A DNA stretch of 39,790 bases from Treponema sp. (GTDB taxonomy: Bacteria; Spirochaetota; Spirochaetia; Treponematales; Treponemataceae). The stretch spans positions 1-39,790 of the forward strand of contig JAFLSO010000018.1 of assembly GCA_022510925.1 (NCBI GenBank). Reading direction: 5' to 3'. Under the pieces are notes generated by a model. It made no database searches and had not been told where the DNA came from. It saw only the letters and a program-made list of their open reading frames with translations. This document shows, in pieces, positions 14,322 through 22,296 of this stretch (position 1 is its first letter; each line of letters starts with the position of its first letter). Position numbers and translations under genes: made by a program.

Positions 14322-16292
14322 ATGCCGCCAGTAAAGATGAAGGGGACTTCCAAACCAAAGAATGCCAGAAAAACAGTGCGCCGCCTCATTCACTATCTAG
14401 GTGAGTACAAGCCGTTTTTTCTCATCGTGCTCATAGCCGTGGTGGTTTCAGCGGGCGCGAGCGTGGCGTGCGACTCCCTGATAAAGCCTGCCATAAACAA
14501 TTACATAGTTCCGCTGTCAGAGCGCGCGTTGTCGGGCGAGCGGCTTTCCGCCGCGGACTTTCTGCCCTTCGCGGTTTTCCTTCTGGTGGCGGCGGGAATC
14601 TTTCTGCTCGGGGCGCTGGCGTCATGGCTTAACAGCAGGCTCATGCTTCATATCTCCACGCGCACGCTTTACCGCATAAGGACGGATCTTTTCAGCGCCA
14701 TGGAGAGGCTTCCGCTCCGCTCGTTCGACAGCCGCACTCACGGCGAGTTCATGACGCTGTTCACCAACGACACGGACACTCTCCGCGATATGCTCAGCCA
14801 GACCGTTCCTCAGCTTTTCTCCAGCGTCATAAGCGTTACGGCGGTTTTTGTGATGATGCTGATTGTAAGCCCGCTTCTGACCGCGGTTATGATTCTGACC
14901 ATAATCTGCATGATGCTTCTTGCGGGCATGGTGGGAAGAAGAAGCGCGCGTGCGTTCCGTGAGCAGCAGGATGCCATAGGAAAAGTGAACGGTTACGTGG
15001 AGGAGATGATAGGAGGCCTTAAGGTCATAAAAGTCTTCAACCACGAGCAGAAGGCCATAGAGGAATTCAACGAGCTGAACGACAGGCTGTGCAAGGCCGG
15101 AACACGGGCGAACACCTATGCGAATATTCTGATGCCCATAATGGGGAATCTCAGCCACATTCAGTACGCGCTTGTGGCCATAGTGGGGGCGATGCGCGTA
15201 ATCAGCGGGCACATGGATTTAGGAAGCATAGCGGCGTTCCTGCAGTACACCCGCAGTTTCAGCCGTCCCATAACCATGATGAGCCAGCAGATGAACAGCA
15301 TACTGAACGCGCTGGCTGGAGCGGAGCGCATATTCGCCATAATCGATGAGGAGCCGGAGACTGATGACGGCACCGTTACACTTGCGAATGCCAGCGAGAC
15401 AAGCCCCAGCGCTACCAAAAGCGGACAGGTGCATCTGGTGGAGTCGTTCGCGCAGACAGGCGCATGGGCATGGCGTGTGCCCGGGAACCTAAGCGCAAGC
15501 GATCTGGGCTCAGCCAATGCGGACAAGAGCAAGTCCTGGAATCTTGTGCGGCTTTCAGGCGACGTGGAATTCAAGGACGTGAGTTTCAGCTATGTGAAGG
15601 AGAAGGAGATACTGCACCACATAAACCTGCATGCCCGGCCCGGCGCTAAAATAGCGCTGGTTGGCTCCACCGGCTCCGGCAAGACTACCATAACGAATCT
15701 TCTCACACGCTTTTACGACATAGAGGACGGCAAAGGCACGATTACATATGACGGTATTCCTTTGAGAGACATATCCAAGGACTCCCTGCGGCGCTCACTG
15801 GGAATGGTGCTGCAGGACACGCATCTTTTTACGGGCACTATCCGCGATAACATAAAGTACGGGAACCTGGAGTCCAGCGAGGCGCAGGTTCTTGCGGCGG
15901 CCAAGCTCGCTAACGCCGACCAGTTCATACGCCATCTGGAGAACGGATATGACACCGTAATCACCGGGGACGGCGGGAATCTGAGCCAGGGTCAGAGGCA
16001 GCTTCTGGCCATAGCGCGCGCTGCGGTGGCGGATCCTCCGGTTCTCATCCTGGACGAGGCGACCAGCTCCATAGACACGCGCACGGAGGCGCTCATAGAG
16101 AAAGGCATGGACCGCCTTATGCAGGGAAGGACTGTCTTTGTTATTGCCCACAGGCTGTCCACCGTGCGGAACGCTGACGAGATAATAGTTCTGGAGAAGG
16201 GAACCATCATAGAGCGCGGAACCCACGATGAGCTTATCAGCATGGGCGGGCGCTATTACAAGCTTTACACCGGTGGCATTGAGCTGGATTAG
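14322..16292 (+). CDS. ABC exporter half-transporter, catalytic-site subunit of a heterodimer
   Basis: A 656-residue partner of the preceding gene. After six membrane helices and an unusual linker of about 60 residues (residues 345-405, Ser/Ala-rich) comes the ATPase domain with Walker A GSTGSGKTT, Walker B ILDEATSSID with the catalytic Glu present, but a deviant signature LSQGQRQ. This mirrors the first subunit, which has a canonical signature and a degenerate Walker B. Walker B Glu here plus signature there make one competent ATP site, and the other site is degenerate. AAGGAG sits at good distance before the ATG at 14322, so unlike its partner it is translated from a conventional site within the operon mRNA. 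Confidence 0.92.
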   Translation: MPPVKMKGTSKPKNARKTVRRLIHYLGEYKPFFLIVLIAVVVSAGASVACDSLIKPAINNYIVPLSERALSGERLSAADFLPFAVFLLVAAGIFLLGALASWLNSRLMLHISTRTLYRIRTDLFSAMERLPLRSFDSRTHGEFMTLFTNDTDTLRDMLSQTVPQLFSSVISVTAVFVMMLIVSPLLTAVMILTIICMMLLAGMVGRRSARAFREQQDAIGKVNGYVEEMIGGLKVIKVFNHEQKAIEEFNELNDRLCKAGTRANTYANILMPIMGNLSHIQYALVAIVGAMRVISGHMDLGSIAAFLQYTRSFSRPITMMSQQMNSILNALAGAERIFAIIDEEPETDDGTVTLANASETSPSATKSGQVHLVESFAQTGAWAWRVPGNLSASDLGSANADKSKSWNLVRLSGDVEFKDVSFSYVKEKEILHHINLHARPGAKIALVGSTGSGKTTITNLLTRFYDIEDGKGTITYDGIPLRDISKDSLRRSLGMVLQDTHLFTGTIRDNIKYGNLESSEAQVLAAAKLANADQFIRHLENGYDTVITGDGGNLSQGQRQLLAIARAAVADPPVLILDEATSSIDTRTEALIEKGMDRLMQGRTVFVIAHRLSTVRNADEIIVLEKGTIIERGTHDELISMGGRYYKLYTGGIELD

Positions 16293-16305
16293 TGCTCTCT
16301 GCCTC

Positions 16306-16337
16306 AAAAAAAATCCGGCGCCCGTTAAGGACGCCGG
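16306..16337 (-). terminator. Intrinsic terminator after ilvC
   Basis: On the minus strand CCGGCG and CGCCGG form a stem around an 11-nt loop, followed by A and then eight T residues (16313-16306). It lies about 20 bp after the ilvC stop and also separates it from the convergent ABC exporter operon. Confidence 0.8.
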
Positions 16338-16358
16338 CCGCATCCTACAAAACCGCGC

Positions 16359-17837
16359 TTAGACAAGAGCCTTCATGCTGGTCATGTATGAGCGCAGGCG
16401 CTTTCCCACTTCCTCTATGGGATGATTCCTTATCTCGTCATTCACTTTAACGAGCAGCTGGTTCGGAACGCTCAGCGTCTTAAGCTCCATGCCCTTTCCG
16501 ATGTCCGCCGTGGTTACACTGTCTTTCATAAAGTCCTTGAGCAGGGGAACGCACGCGCGCGCGAACAGATAGCATCCGTACTCCGCTGTGTCGGAGATGA
16601 CTTTGTTCATCTCGTACAGGCGGCGGCGGTCTATAAGGTTCGCGATGAGAGGAACCTCATGCAGGCTCTCGTAGTACGCGCTCTCAGGCTTTATGCCCGC
16701 GCTTACCATTGTCTCGAACGCCAGCTCGCATCCTGCCTTTACGAACGCCACCAGCAGTATGCCCTTGTCAAAGTATTCCTGCTCGGTTATCTCCTGGTCG
16801 GTCTCTTTCTCTGTCTCGAACGGAATCTTCGCGTAGCTCTCGCGCCATTCGTGCAGGTTCTTGTCTCCGTCCGCCCAGTCCTTCATCATGGTGGAGCTGA
16901 ATTCGCCTGAGATTATGTCGTCCATGTGCTTCTGGAAAAGCGGTGTCATGATTTTCTTAAGCTGCAGGCTCAGCTCGTTGGCGCGTATTTTTGCGGGGTT
17001 GGTGAGACGGTCCATCATGCCGGTGACTCCTCCCCATTTAAGCGCCTCGGAGATTACGTTCCATCCGTGCATCAGAAGTTTTGTGGCGTATGCGGGCTCT
17101 ATGCCGTTCTCTACCATCTTGTCGTAGCTGAGTATGGTTCCTGCCTGCAGAAGGCCGCACAGAATTGTCTGCTCGCCCATCAGGTCAGACTTGACCTCCG
17201 CGATGAAAGAGCTTTCCAGCACGCCCGCGGTCTCACCGCGCTCCGCGCATGCCAGCGCCTTTGCGAGCGCCATGCCGCGTCCTTCGGGGTCGTGCGCGGG
17301 ATGGACCGCAATCAGCTCCGGAACGCCGAATCCGCGCACATACTCGTTCCGCACCTCAGTTCCTGGTCCTTTGGGGGCCATAAGGAAAACGGTGATGTCA
17401 TCGCGGATTTCCTCTCCCTCCTCTATCATGTTGAAGCCGTGGCTGTACCATAGCGCAGAGCCTTTCTTCATGTACTTCATCAGGTTCTGCACCACCTCGT
17501 GATGCTGCTTGTCAGGGGTGAGGTTTCCCACCACGTCCGCCGTGGGAAGAAGCTCCTCGTATGTGCCCACTTTAAATCCGTTCTCAGTGGCGTTCTTCCA
17601 TGACTGGCGCTTGGCGTCTATGGCCTCTTTCCTAAGGCAGTATGACACGTCCATGCCGCTGTCGCGCAGGTTCAGTCCCTGGTTCAGTCCCTGTGCGCCG
17701 CATCCTACGATTACGATTTTTTTGCCCTGAAGCGCTTTCGTGCCGTCCTTAAATTCTTCCTTGCTCATCTGGCGGCAGTGGCCTAATTCCTGACGCGCCA
17801 CACGCCATGGGATTTTGTTGAAATAGTTCTCGCCCAT
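16359..17837 (-). CDS. ilvC: Ketol-acid reductoisomerase, class II (long form)
   Basis: A 492-residue enzyme converting acetolactate or acetohydroxybutyrate to the dihydroxy acids of valine, leucine and isoleucine synthesis, using NADPH and magnesium. The length matches the long Escherichia-type class II enzyme, which has a duplicated knotted C-terminal domain. Visible are the Rossmann motif [20 protein letters not shown] (about 41-60), [33 protein letters not shown] with metal-binding residues in the first helical domain, and a second copy-like region around [24 protein letters not shown]. It stands alone: no other ilv gene is present in the window. AGGAG precedes the ATG. The leader contains a hairpin with a T-run, suggesting attenuation. 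Confidence 0.96.
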   Translation of the reverse strand: MGENYFNKIPWRVARQELGHCRQMSKEEFKDGTKALQGKKIVIVGCGAQGLNQGLNLRDSGMDVSYCLRKEAIDAKRQSWKNATENGFKVGTYEELLPTADVVGNLTPDKQHHEVVQNLMKYMKKGSALWYSHGFNMIEEGEEIRDDITVFLMAPKGPGTEVRNEYVRGFGVPELIAVHPAHDPEGRGMALAKALACAERGETAGVLESSFIAEVKSDLMGEQTILCGLLQAGTILSYDKMVENGIEPAYATKLLMHGWNVISEALKWGGVTGMMDRLTNPAKIRANELSLQLKKIMTPLFQKHMDDIISGEFSSTMMKDWADGDKNLHEWRESYAKIPFETEKETDQEITEQEYFDKGILLVAFVKAGCELAFETMVSAGIKPESAYYESLHEVPLIANLIDRRRLYEMNKVISDTAEYGCYLFARACVPLLKDFMKDSVTTADIGKGMELKTLSVPNQLLVKVNDEIRNHPIEEVGKRLRSYMTSMKALV

Positions 17838-17848
17838 TTTCTTCTCCT

Positions 17849-17871
17849 AAAAAAGCCGCCTTAGGCAGCCT
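17849..17871 (-). promoter_or_regulatory. Terminator-like hairpin in the ilvC leader (possible attenuator)
   Basis: On the minus strand AGGCTGCC and GGCGGCTT pair (8 bp with two G-U pairs) around the loop TAA, followed by a T-run that overlaps the stem base (17854-17849). It ends just before the AGGAG of ilvC and after the promoter. No ATG lies between the predicted start and the hairpin, so classical leader-peptide attenuation is unlikely. Confidence 0.5.
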
Positions 17872-17887
17872 GAATTTCTTTTTAACG

Positions 17888-17916
17888 AGTATAGCGTAAG
17901 ATTTATGTTGCGTAAA
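17888..17916 (-). promoter_or_regulatory. ilvC promoter
   Basis: TTTACG (17916-17911), 17 bp, TATACT (17893-17888) on the minus strand. The start would be near 17881, giving a leader of about 44 nt. Confidence 0.75.
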
Positions 17917-17966
17917 GTAAGATAAGCGCTCAAAGCGCCCTGATGAAGCCCCGTGCCGCAGGAATT

Positions 17967-18833
17967 TCACGGCATGTCGAAGTCGTAGTAGACTGCGGGA
18001 CGGGCCAGGCCCGCGAAACCCTCTCCGCATACGTCAAAATCTATGAAACTGTCCGCATAATGGCACAGGAACATTTTTCTTTTTATGTCGGCGCTGAGCG
18101 TCTTTAGCTCCACTATGCTCGCGTGCACGCCGCCCATAACGGCCTGGCAGTCGTGGAAAATCCACTCAGGGTGAAAGTCGCTCTCTATCCATGTGAGAAG
18201 GTCCTTGTCAAAGCGGCAGTCAGACGGGAAGAGCACGCGGTTGTCTATGAGCACTCCGAAACTGAGCGCGCTCTCACGCCAGCTGGGAACGTTGTCGGGC
18301 ATGTGCATGGTGCGGAATATCTTTACGTTTATGCTTCCCACATTCGCCTCGTAAAGAGGACGCGGCGCCCCGTCTATTCTGGCGGGCTTTATCTGAGTGA
18401 AATAGTCGTCAAATGTAAGGAAGCCGTCCTCGCTCTCACCGTACCGGCTGTGTCCGTACTCGCCGTAGCTGAGCCCCCCGCGCAGGCTCATGTTCCACAG
18501 AAAATCCTTGTACTCGTCCGTTATGACTATGCCCGGCCGTATTTTGCTGGCGTAGCGGTGCATCAGCGCGAGCTCCTCCACGCCGCCCGCATGGTCAGAG
18601 TGGCTGTGCGATATGAAGATGTTCCTCACCTGCAGTATGCTTGACTTGTATTTGTAGAATGCCTCCGGGCATCTGGTGCCGCAGTCTATAAGAAGATGGT
18701 CCTGGCCCTTTATGACAAGCAGGTTGTTCTGAAAATTTTCCTTGACGAATGCGGAACCGGTTCCCAGAAAGAGAAATTCAAGATGTCCTTCGTTTTGCAG
18801 CCTCAGAGATGATCCCATGGGCACTTTTTTCAT
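17967..18833 (-). CDS. Metallo-beta-lactamase-fold hydrolase
   Basis: A 288-residue protein with the zinc motif ISHSHSDHAGG near residues 94-104, an earlier LFLGTGSAF strand-turn, and LLIDCG before the metal motif. Later ligands are probably in FRTMHMPDN, LFPSDCRFD and the terminal FLCHYAD. This ordering resembles ribonuclease Z-like and PhnP-like hydrolases, but no specific substrate can be named. It has its own promoter and a leader of about 30 nt with GGAG some 11 nt before the ATG. It stands between ilvC and the prs operon on the same strand. Confidence 0.85.
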   Translation of the reverse strand: MKKVPMGSSLRLQNEGHLEFLFLGTGSAFVKENFQNNLLVIKGQDHLLIDCGTRCPEAFYKYKSSILQVRNIFISHSHSDHAGGVEELALMHRYASKIRPGIVITDEYKDFLWNMSLRGGLSYGEYGHSRYGESEDGFLTFDDYFTQIKPARIDGAPRPLYEANVGSINVKIFRTMHMPDNVPSWRESALSFGVLIDNRVLFPSDCRFDKDLLTWIESDFHPEWIFHDCQAVMGGVHASIVELKTLSADIKRKMFLCHYADSFIDFDVCGEGFAGLARPAVYYDFDMP

Positions 18834-18869
18834 TTAGAACTAATCTCCATAGTTTCGCAAACTGACTTT

Positions 18870-18898
18870 ATTATATCACATAGGAGGCCGGTTTTCAA
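18870..18898 (-). promoter_or_regulatory. Promoter of the MBL-fold hydrolase gene at 17967
   Basis: TTGAAA (18898-18893), 17 bp, TATAAT (18875-18870) on the minus strand, about 36 bp ahead of the ATG. Confidence 0.78.
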
Positions 18899-18938
18899 AC
18901 AGATAGAGGAAAATATTTCGCGCGGAGTATGAGGAGCG

Positions 18939-19592
18939 TCAGCCGCTTAGCCCCAGCGTTCCGGGAAGAGCGTAAATGTCCTCCGCGCCGTCCGCCAGCA
19001 GTGCTCCCATGCCCATCTCAAGCGGCAGTGCCAGATCTATGTCGTAGCGGTCTCCCACCGAGAGGATGTGCCCTGCGTCCGTGCAGGAAAGCTCCGTAGC
19101 CCTTATGAGCATGTCCTTGCTGGGCTTGGATGCCATGCATGTGTCAAGCCCCACTATCAGGGGCAGCATGTCCTCGACTCCCAGGGCCCTTAAGGTTCTT
19201 TTTGCCGCGTCCACGGGATTGTTGGTGACGCACACCATTCTGCATTTCTCTGAGAGAATTCCCAGCGCGGCTCTTAGCTTTGGGTCTTCGGTAAGGTAGC
19301 GCTCAGGCTCTATGATTTTATTCCGCCACTCTATGCTTGTCTTTATGTCCACGCCGAACGCAGTGAACGTGTTCCCCAGGCTGATTTTTTTTCCGCCGTG
19401 CCGGGCGCTCCATTCTTTCCTGTAAGCCGCTATTCTGTCGCGGGCCTCCTGCGCGCTGATTCCTGTCACTTCTGCCCAGTGCCTTATCTGCACGTCCACC
19501 TGCTCCCTTACGTAAGCCTCGTTAGTGTAGAGCGTGCCGTCTATGTCAAAAATGATTGCCTCTGTGCTCTCCGGAAGCGAATATATCCTCAT
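18939..19592 (-). CDS. HAD-superfamily phosphatase (phosphoglycolate phosphatase-like)
   Basis: A 217-residue protein with the four HAD motifs: FDIDGTLYTN with the nucleophile Asp (about residue 18), VCVTNN, a Lys in SKPSKDM, and VGDRYDIDLALPLEMGM. A small helical cap follows motif I. It should dephosphorylate a small metabolite. The ATG at 19592 overlaps the kinase stop (ATGA); an upstream in-frame start within the kinase gene is rejected. It is the third gene of the prs-kinase-phosphatase operon, so a role in sugar phosphate or nucleotide turnover is plausible but unproven. Confidence 0.85.
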   Translation of the reverse strand: MRIYSLPESTEAIIFDIDGTLYTNEAYVREQVDVQIRHWAEVTGISAQEARDRIAAYRKEWSARHGGKKISLGNTFTAFGVDIKTSIEWRNKIIEPERYLTEDPKLRAALGILSEKCRMVCVTNNPVDAAKRTLRALGVEDMLPLIVGLDTCMASKPSKDMLIRATELSCTDAGHILSVGDRYDIDLALPLEMGMGALLADGAEDIYALPGTLGLSG

Positions 19593-20803
19593 GGCGCGGC
19601 TCCGCCTTTCCTCGGAACGAACGAGCGTCTTACCCTGCACAGTGATTCCGCCGCATGCGTGAGCGATGAGAAATGCCCCGCCCCTGTGAACGCCATGACC
19701 GCGTCGCCCGCAAGCTCCGCGTCAGGTATCTCCATCACGTTTATGCAAAGGCCCGTCACGTCCGCCTTGAACTGGCTCCACTCCGGGTTCGCGGCCTGCC
19801 CGCCTGTTACGGTCATGCTTTCGGGAAAAGGCTTACCGCATGAGGCGCTCCATGCAGTCCGCAGCGTCTCCACCGCGCTTCTCACGTTGTCTGCGAGGCT
19901 GCCCAGTATTTCCATTCCCTCCGAGAATTCCTTTCCGCCGTAAAGTGAGCCGTGGACTAAATCCGTGAAATTCACTGCGCGGCCGGTGGCGGTTTCTGTC
20001 CTCTTCTTGTACTCAATGAAACGTGAGCCTGATTCTTTTATGAGCGCGCCGGCGTTCCACAGCCCCGGTATAACTGAGGGCAGGGTGCGTATGCCGTCCG
20101 CCTTAAGTGGAAAGTCCGTGCATAAATTTATTCCCTCGCTTGAGCCCGCGCGGTCGCACAGAAGCCCCGGTTTTAAGGTGCCTGTCCCCACAAGCGCGCT
20201 TACGAAATCAGGCGCGCCGCAGTAAACAGGAGTGCCGTCCGCAATGCCCGTGAAACCGCTTTTCACCGTGCCTGCCAGATTTGACGGGAAGAGAAAAGGA
20301 GGAAGTTTTCCGCGCTCCACGGATGAGAATCCCGCGTCCTCCAGAGCGCCATCGCTCCAGTATGCGGGCAGGAAGCGCTTCTCTGGCAGTATGGTGCACG
20401 GCGTGCCTGTGAGCCGCCATATAAGGAATTCCGGTCCGCTGAAAACGTACCTGCTTCTGCTCCAAGCCTGCGGATATATTTTTCTGAACGCTTTGAGCCT
20501 GGGGATGAAAAGGGATGCTCCGTGCTCCTCGTCTATTCTCCTGCTCCACAGAAGAGTCTCCCCTGTATCCGAGACTACGGTGGGACCGTTACCGCTTATG
20601 CACAGTGCCTGCGCCTTGCAGGGGGAGCTTTGGCTTATGTCCGTTACGGCCCTTCCCAGCACGGCCTCCCATTCCTCCGCGGCGCGGTCAGAGTCTCCCG
20701 TGCCCAGAGACTGCTTGCTGTATGCCAGGACTTTTCCGTCCGCGTTTATGAGGGCCGCTTTCAGCGAGGAGGAGCCTATGTCGGCGCACAGTACGCAGTC
20801 CAT
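19589..20803 (-). CDS. FGGY-family carbohydrate kinase
   Basis: A 404-residue kinase of the xylulokinase/glycerol kinase class. The N-terminal phosphate loop CADIGSSSLKAALINADGKVLA, the mid-region GLWNAGALIKESGS and the C-terminal nucleotide motif MTVTGGQAANPEWSQFKADVTG are all present. It is about 80-100 residues shorter than typical FGGY kinases, with the loss mainly in the middle. The sugar is not predictable. One base separates it from the prs stop, and four bases overlap with the HAD gene, so the three are co-translated. Supplying or draining pentose phosphates next to PRPP synthesis would make sense; this is inference. Confidence 0.85.
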   Translation of the reverse strand: MDCVLCADIGSSSLKAALINADGKVLAYSKQSLGTGDSDRAAEEWEAVLGRAVTDISQSSPCKAQALCISGNGPTVVSDTGETLLWSRRIDEEHGASLFIPRLKAFRKIYPQAWSRSRYVFSGPEFLIWRLTGTPCTILPEKRFLPAYWSDGALEDAGFSSVERGKLPPFLFPSNLAGTVKSGFTGIADGTPVYCGAPDFVSALVGTGTLKPGLLCDRAGSSEGINLCTDFPLKADGIRTLPSVIPGLWNAGALIKESGSRFIEYKKRTETATGRAVNFTDLVHGSLYGGKEFSEGMEILGSLADNVRSAVETLRTAWSASCGKPFPESMTVTGGQAANPEWSQFKADVTGLCINVMEIPDAELAGDAVMAFTGAGHFSSLTHAAESLCRVRRSFVPRKGGAAP

Positions 20804-20804
20804 T

Positions 20805-22109
20805 CTATATCTGCGCGGCCCTGCAGTCCTCTTTCTCTGCGGGCTCCTGAGACTGCTGCTCCTTGCTTTCCGCGGGACGGCTCGCTTTTATCATTTTGTC
20901 TATTATGGTGCGGTTGTCCAGAAGGTCGGAGAGCGACTGCCCGTGATGAAGCCTTGTGATTACGTTCGCGAACAGGCCTGAGACGTTAGTGCTTATGTAC
21001 CACTCTTTTTTGCAGAGCTCCTCGTGGTAGACGGCGTTCGTTCCGATTATGCGGTAGAAAAGCCCCTGCTTGTACGCCTCGTCAAAAAGCTCTATGGCGT
21101 TGCCGGTGAAGAACGGAAGGCTTATGGCGGCTATGACTTTTGTGGCTCCCTGCTCCTTAAGGAATCCCATGGCCTTTAAAAGAGTGCCGCCCGTGCCCAG
21201 CATGTCGTCCGCCAGGAACGCGACTTTTCCTTTAACGTCTCCCAGAAGCTTTATGCTTTTTATGTTAGTGTTCTTGGCGTTCTGCGTGACCACGGAATAA
21301 TCCCTCTCCTTGTAAATCATGGCGAGGGGTTTCTTTAGCCCGGTGGCGTAGAATTTATTGCGGTCTATGGCGCCTGTGTCAGGACTGACTATGACAAGGT
21401 TCTCTGTGGTAAGGTCCAGCAGCCGCGTAAGCTCGCGGATAATCTGGTAGCTGGCGTGCAGGTTCTCCAGATGGGTGTGGGCGAACGCGTTCACAATCTC
21501 GCGCGAGTGCAGGTCCAGCGTTATTATGCGCGTTACCTCCATGCTCTCGTAGATGTGGCCCAGAAGCGCCGCAGTGAGCCCCTCCCGACCCTTCTTCTTA
21601 TGCTGGCGGCTGTACGGATATACAGGAAGCACCAGCGTTATCTGCCGTGCCCCCGCCTGACGCACAGTGTCTATGGCGCACAGAAGGCACATCACGTGAT
21701 CGTTCACGCTCATGCGCACTTTGTTCTTGCTGTCATTCAGGGAAATCTCCTCATGGTTCTCCACGTCCTGGAAAATGAAGACGTCCTTTCCCCTTATGCA
21801 CTCGTTCACCTCTACTTTGAATTCGCCGTTCGCAAAGAAAGTGAAGCGCGTATCCAGCTTAAAGACCGGCGGGCGGTACCTGTCCGTGTTTCCCCGCACG
21901 CACAAATCGCTGGTGCGCAGGTCGTTTTCCAGATTCATCTGCTGCACGAGCTTGTCTTTGTCAAGTCCGTAGCGTTTGGAAATCACATCGCTCTTAAGCG
22001 AGAAACGATGCTTGTACATACGGCGCAGATGGGCAATCACCTCGTTGGCGAAGGACTCTCCGCCCGGGCACGCCACCACAGCAAGGTCTGTAGGTTCGGA
22101 ATACGGCAT
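20805..22109 (-). CDS. prs: Ribose-phosphate pyrophosphokinase (PRPP synthetase), long form
   Basis: A 434-residue protein making PRPP from ribose 5-phosphate and ATP, the precursor of nucleotides, histidine and tryptophan. Conserved segments are FFANGEFKVEVNECIRGKDVFIFQ, YPYSRQHKKKGREGLTAALL (the ATP/flexible-loop region), ITLDLHSREI, VIVSPDTGAIDRNKFYA and the PRPP-binding loop VAFLADDMLGTGGTLLKA. It is more than 100 residues longer than the usual ~315: extra sequence before residue 90 and a charged Glu/Gln-rich tail. Related long forms exist in other spirochaetes as far as I recall. AAGGAAAG precedes the ATG. It is first in an operon with an FGGY kinase and a HAD phosphatase. Confidence 0.92.
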   Translation of the reverse strand: MPYSEPTDLAVVACPGGESFANEVIAHLRRMYKHRFSLKSDVISKRYGLDKDKLVQQMNLENDLRTSDLCVRGNTDRYRPPVFKLDTRFTFFANGEFKVEVNECIRGKDVFIFQDVENHEEISLNDSKNKVRMSVNDHVMCLLCAIDTVRQAGARQITLVLPVYPYSRQHKKKGREGLTAALLGHIYESMEVTRIITLDLHSREIVNAFAHTHLENLHASYQIIRELTRLLDLTTENLVIVSPDTGAIDRNKFYATGLKKPLAMIYKERDYSVVTQNAKNTNIKSIKLLGDVKGKVAFLADDMLGTGGTLLKAMGFLKEQGATKVIAAISLPFFTGNAIELFDEAYKQGLFYRIIGTNAVYHEELCKKEWYISTNVSGLFANVITRLHHGQSLSDLLDNRTIIDKMIKASRPAESKEQQSQEPAEKEDCRAAQI

Positions 22110-22163
22110 TATTCTTTCCTTTCTGAAAATATGTGCCCCGTGCGCTCTGGCACGGAACGGCTT

Positions 22164-22192
22164 ATACTAGCATTTTATTCTGCCTTACGCAA
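22164..22192 (-). promoter_or_regulatory. prs operon promoter
   Basis: TTGCGT (22192-22187), 17 bp, TAGTAT (22169-22164) on the minus strand; the leader would be about 48 nt. Confidence 0.65.
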
Positions 22193-22238
22193 GGTTCTGT
22201 GAATTCTGCCGTGCGCGGTATTTTCCGGCCGAATCCGC

Positions 22239-22268
22239 TTGACATTATGGAACGGGGGGGGGTATTAT
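22239..22268 (+). promoter_or_regulatory. Promoter with a G9 tract between -35 and -10
   Basis: A perfect TTGACA (22239-22244) and TATTAT (22263-22268) are separated by 18 bp, nine of which are an unbroken run of G (22254-22262) touching the -10 box. Slippage in the run would change the spacing by single bases; eight G would give the optimal 17. The gene at 22297 follows with AGGAG before its ATG. Confidence 0.8.
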
Positions 22269-22296
22269 AAATCTATACTTTTTTAGGAGTTAAAAA

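Noticed and set aside
17926-17938. GCGCT/AGCGC hairpin after the MBL-fold gene as a terminator
   Set aside because: The stem is only five base pairs and there is no T-run, so I do not call it a terminator.
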